Below, one piece after another: positions 34,936-37,097 of a DNA stretch of 37,097 bases. The translations under genes were made by a program, and so were the position numbers. The first letter of the stretch is position 1; each line of letters opens with the position of its first letter. This DNA is from Desulfobacteraceae bacterium. Lineage in GTDB: Bacteria; Desulfobacterota; Desulfobacteria; Desulfobacterales; JALSRD01. Below the pieces are notes generated by a model. That model was not told the DNA's origin. It ran no database searches and worked only from the letters and a program-made list of their open reading frames with translations. The DNA is taken from contig JAMOVG010000241.1 of the NCBI GenBank assembly GCA_027061725.1, positions 1 through 37,097 of the forward strand. Direction: 5' to 3'.

Positions 34936-35068
34936 GGCTCTGTCGGCTCCCATCTGCGAAAGACACGAAACCGGCCAGGCGCCTGACGGGACTACAGAAG
35001 CTCCCCGGCAAAGCCGCTTGCGGCCCGGACCGTCCGCTGATCTGCCCGCACAGCCATCTGATTCCGAT

Positions 35069-35096
35069 TTGACACCCCCGGTCAGCCCCTTACACT
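35069..35096 (+). promoter_or_regulatory. Sigma-70 promoter of the CoA-transferase pseudogene
   Basis: TTGACA (35069-35074) and TACACT (35091-35096) are 16 bp apart, about 50 bp before the old GTG start. Its survival suggests the gene decayed recently. Confidence 0.45.
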
Positions 35097-35146
35097 GCCC
35101 CGTCAGCGCAAGGCGTTTTCCAGGACCTAAACCGGAGGTTCCCGCC

Positions 35147-35754
35147 GTGCCGCAAGAAAGAATCGCTATCCCAGACAGATCGACAAAGTTACCGACCCGG
35201 CCAGCGCGGCCCGCTACATCCAAGACGGCACCAACCTGTTTATCTCCGGCTTCACCGCCGGATACCCCAAGCTGACTCCCAGGGAACTGGTCCGCCGGGT
35301 GCAGTCCGGCGAGCTCTTCAGGATCAACCTGTTTGCCGGTGCCTCAACCGGCGCCTTTGTGGACGGCATCCTGGCCGAGGCGGGGCCGGTCAACTGGCGG
35401 CGCCCGTACATGAGCGACCGCACCATGCACGCCATGATCAACCGGGAGCAGATCCACTTCAAGGACGATCACCTCTCGCGCCTGTCCGCCCAGGTGCACG
35501 CCGCCTCCGGTTCTGCCATGACCCTTTCGCACAGGCCGCGGGAACGTTTTTTCCAGGAACTCTACCGCTACCGCGAAAAGGTGGTGTTGCGACCGGTGGG
35601 AATCTCCAACTCGCCGGAGGTGATCCAGCGCCTGGGGGTCATCGCCATCAACACCGCCATCGAGGTGGACATCTCCGGCCACGAGCCGCACCTGCTGGAC
35701 GAGGCCTTTGCTTTCCATCAGCGCTTCATGGCCAGGGGCAATATGGGCGGGTAG
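35147..35754 (+). pseudogene. Broken acetyl-CoA hydrolase/CoA-transferase
   Basis: Remnant of an acetyl-CoA hydrolase / acyl-CoA:acid CoA-transferase. GGAGG (35134-35138) and GTG (35147) begin the frame MPQERI. The family frame continues one base out of register from about 35165 (YPRQIDKVTDPASAARYI), which one lost base would explain. The N-terminal part (DGTNLFISGFTAG) runs to EQIHFKDDHLSRLSAQV. The sequence then jumps straight to the far downstream region YREKVVLRPVGISNSPEVIQRLGV, losing the central block with the catalytic glutamate. After AIEVDISG the conserved C-terminus is missing too. The product should not be active. Confidence 0.78.
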
Positions 35755-35808
35755 CCGCGATGGGTCCCGTCGTTCGCTTGGGAATGCCGGGGGCAAGTGG
35801 AATTTTGT

Positions 35809-35837
35809 TTGACATTATATCGGTTATCGTTTACGAT
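35809..35837 (+). promoter_or_regulatory. Promoter and operator-like palindrome for the PadR gene
   Basis: TTGACA (35809-35814) and TACGAT (35832-35837) are 17 bp apart. ATCGT-TT-ACGAT (35826-35837) is a palindrome lying over the -10, a likely site for autorepression. Transcription would start at about 35844, one base before the ATG at 35845. Confidence 0.5.
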
Positions 35838-35844
35838 TGTCGTT

Positions 35845-36183
35845 ATGAAGTCTGAGGACAAAAGTGCCCTCGCCCGTGAAATTCTGCTGGGCTTCTGGAA
35901 GGTCCACATCCTGCACCATGCCGCCAGCGGCCCCGTGGTGGGGCAGTGGATGCTGCAGGAACTGCGCCGCCATGGCTATGATGTGAGTCCCGGGACCATC
36001 TATCCCCTGCTGCACCGCATGCAGCGGCGCGGCTGGCTGCGCTGCGAGGTGGATACGGCGGCCGGACCGCGGGCCCGACGGCATTACTTCCTGACCGACA
36101 GGGGGCGGAAGGTGTTGCGCTTCCTCACCCGCCAGGTGGACGAACTGTACCGGGAAGTGGTCGCGACGAAAACCGCAACGTAG
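35845..36183 (+). CDS. PadR-family transcriptional regulator
   Basis: A 112-residue winged-helix repressor. GYDVSPGTIYPLLHRMQRRGWL is the PadR recognition helix and wing, and RRHYFLTDRGRKVL the following strand and helix. It is of the short PadR class, with only one dimerisation helix at the C-terminus. No ribosome binding site precedes the ATG and the predicted transcript starts at the ATG, so translation may be leaderless. An earlier in-frame ATG at 35797 lies upstream of the promoter and is unlikely. It is followed by an MFS exporter gene, which it probably represses. Confidence 0.87.
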   Translation: MKSEDKSALAREILLGFWKVHILHHAASGPVVGQWMLQELRRHGYDVSPGTIYPLLHRMQRRGWLRCEVDTAAGPRARRHYFLTDRGRKVLRFLTRQVDELYREVVATKTAT

Positions 36184-36209
36184 CGGCAACATTTGGGAGG
36201 ATGGATCCC

Positions 36210-37097
36210 GTGGAGAAACCGAATCGGCCGGAGAATGCGTCCAGAAATGTCTTTTACCTGGGCCTGGTGTCGCTGTTCACCGACCTGTCCAGCCAGATGA
36301 TCTACCCCCTGGTGCCCGCCTTCCTGGCCGGCATGGGGGTCTCCAACACCATTATCGGCGTGATCGAGGGCGTGGCCGAGAGCACCGCCAGCCTGCTGCG
36401 CACCGTGTTCGGCCGCTGGTCGGACCGGCTCGGCCAGCGCAAGCTCTTCATCTTCATCGGCTACGGCCTGTCGGCCGTCTCCAAGCCGTTTCTGTACCTG
36501 GCCAACTCGTGGCCCACGGTGCTGGCGGTGCGCTTTTCGGACCGCGTGGGAAAGGCCGTGCGCACCCCGGCACGCGATGCACTCATCTCAACCTCGGTCT
36601 CCGCCGGACGCAAGGGCCTGGCCTTCGGCTTTCACCGCGCCATGGACCGCACAGGCGCCATCGGCGGTCCGCTGCTGGCCATGCTGGTGCTGCACCTCTT
36701 CGCCGGCCGCGCCGACAAGGTGCGCCTGGTTTTCCTGTTTTCGGTCATACCCGCGCTGCTGGCCCTGGTTTTCATCCTCTTCGCCAAAGAGACCGCCGCC
36801 CAGGTCAGGGCCCAGGATGCCGGCAGGGGCAGCGGCATGGACAGCCCGGCCTTCATCATCTTTCTGGTGGCCTCTATTTTCTTTTCGCTGGGCAACGCCT
36901 CCAACGCCTTTCTGATCCTGAAAGCACGCGAGGCCGGCCTGAGCATGGCACTGGTGCCGGGCATCTGGGTGTTTTACAACATCTTCTGCACCGTTTCCTC
37001 ACCGGTTTTCGGCTCCCTTTCGGACAGGGTGGGCCGCGCCCCGGTTATCATGGCCTCCTTCATCTACTACGCCGTCGTGTACGCTCTTTTCGGCATC
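36210..37097 (+). CDS. MFS transporter, partial (runs off the window)
   Basis: 296 residues are visible and the frame is open to the window end. Membrane segments are clear, and GRWSDRLGQRKLFIF is the MFS motif A. VRTPARDALIS and GLAFGFHRAMDRTGAIGGP are typical of a drug/metabolite exporter subgroup. GGGAGG at 36195-36200 is well placed for GTG at 36210; the in-frame ATG at 36201 would leave no spacer. Its position 26 bp after a PadR gene suggests an efflux pump induced by its substrate. Confidence 0.85.
   Translation, partial: MEKPNRPENASRNVFYLGLVSLFTDLSSQMIYPLVPAFLAGMGVSNTIIGVIEGVAESTASLLRTVFGRWSDRLGQRKLFIFIGYGLSAVSKPFLYLANSWPTVLAVRFSDRVGKAVRTPARDALISTSVSAGRKGLAFGFHRAMDRTGAIGGPLLAMLVLHLFAGRADKVRLVFLFSVIPALLALVFILFAKETAAQVRAQDAGRGSGMDSPAFIIFLVASIFFSLGNASNAFLILKAREAGLSMALVPGIWVFYNIFCTVSSPVFGSLSDRVGRAPVIMASFIYYAVVYALFGI

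Overview
The window is about 37 kb of GC-rich bacterial chromosome. The gene content points to an anaerobic member of the Desulfobacterota (former Deltaproteobacteria), of the Desulfosarcina/Desulfatitalea kind. The reasons are an indolepyruvate:ferredoxin oxidoreductase next to a phenylacetate-CoA ligase, a dehydrogenase-hydratase fusion in reversed domain order, a DUF35-thiolase pair, many sensor kinases and a sigma-54 regulon. This placement is inferred from gene content; there is no rRNA or other marker. I see no tRNA, rRNA, CRISPR array, intact insertion sequence or prophage.

Layout. (1) 1-9722: an acyl-CoA / aryl-acid operon. It holds an SDR dehydrogenase, an SCP2-type thiolase with its DUF35 partner, a dienoyl-CoA-hydratase-like crotonase, a 3-hydroxyacyl-CoA dehydrogenase/enoyl-CoA hydratase fusion, iorA, iorB and a phenylacetate-CoA ligase. 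An unusual long inverted repeat with a T tail closes it. A partial gene diverges from it at the left edge. (2) 9831-13679: a soluble PAS-PAS-GAF kinase, a second small kinase and a response regulator without a DNA-binding domain. (3) 13725-17989: a HisPJQM-type basic amino acid ABC transporter with a deacylase. (4) 18217-22998: a Glt-type acidic amino acid ABC transporter followed by a membrane kinase and an OmpR-type regulator. (5) 23197-25276: a nitronate-monooxygenase-like flavoprotein overlapping an acyltransferase, then a decayed 491-bp stretch. (6) 25768-32123: a sigma-54 stress locus, described next. (7) 32265-37097: a ChrB-domain protein with an MFS transporter, a short DnaJ-like protein, a CoA-transferase pseudogene, and a PadR regulator followed by an MFS exporter that runs off the window.

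The most interesting part is region 6. A membrane kinase and an NtrC-type sigma-54 activator lie between two -24/-12 promoters that face away from them. One promoter reads left into a universal stress protein gene. The other reads right into a two-gene unit: a response regulator whose output domain looks like a ribosome hibernation factor (HPF/RaiA, S30EA family), then an HtrA/DegP protease. Both promoters have paired GGCA-N3-TGCC sites at nearly the same upstream distance, about -168/-186 and -176/-195 from the predicted starts. The simplest reading is a self-contained stress regulon in which one two-component system controls ribosome hibernation, a Usp and envelope proteolysis. The hibernation factor itself could also be switched by phosphorylation.

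Most gene calls rest on motifs visible in the translations. Promoter, operator and hairpin calls were made by eye and are less certain.
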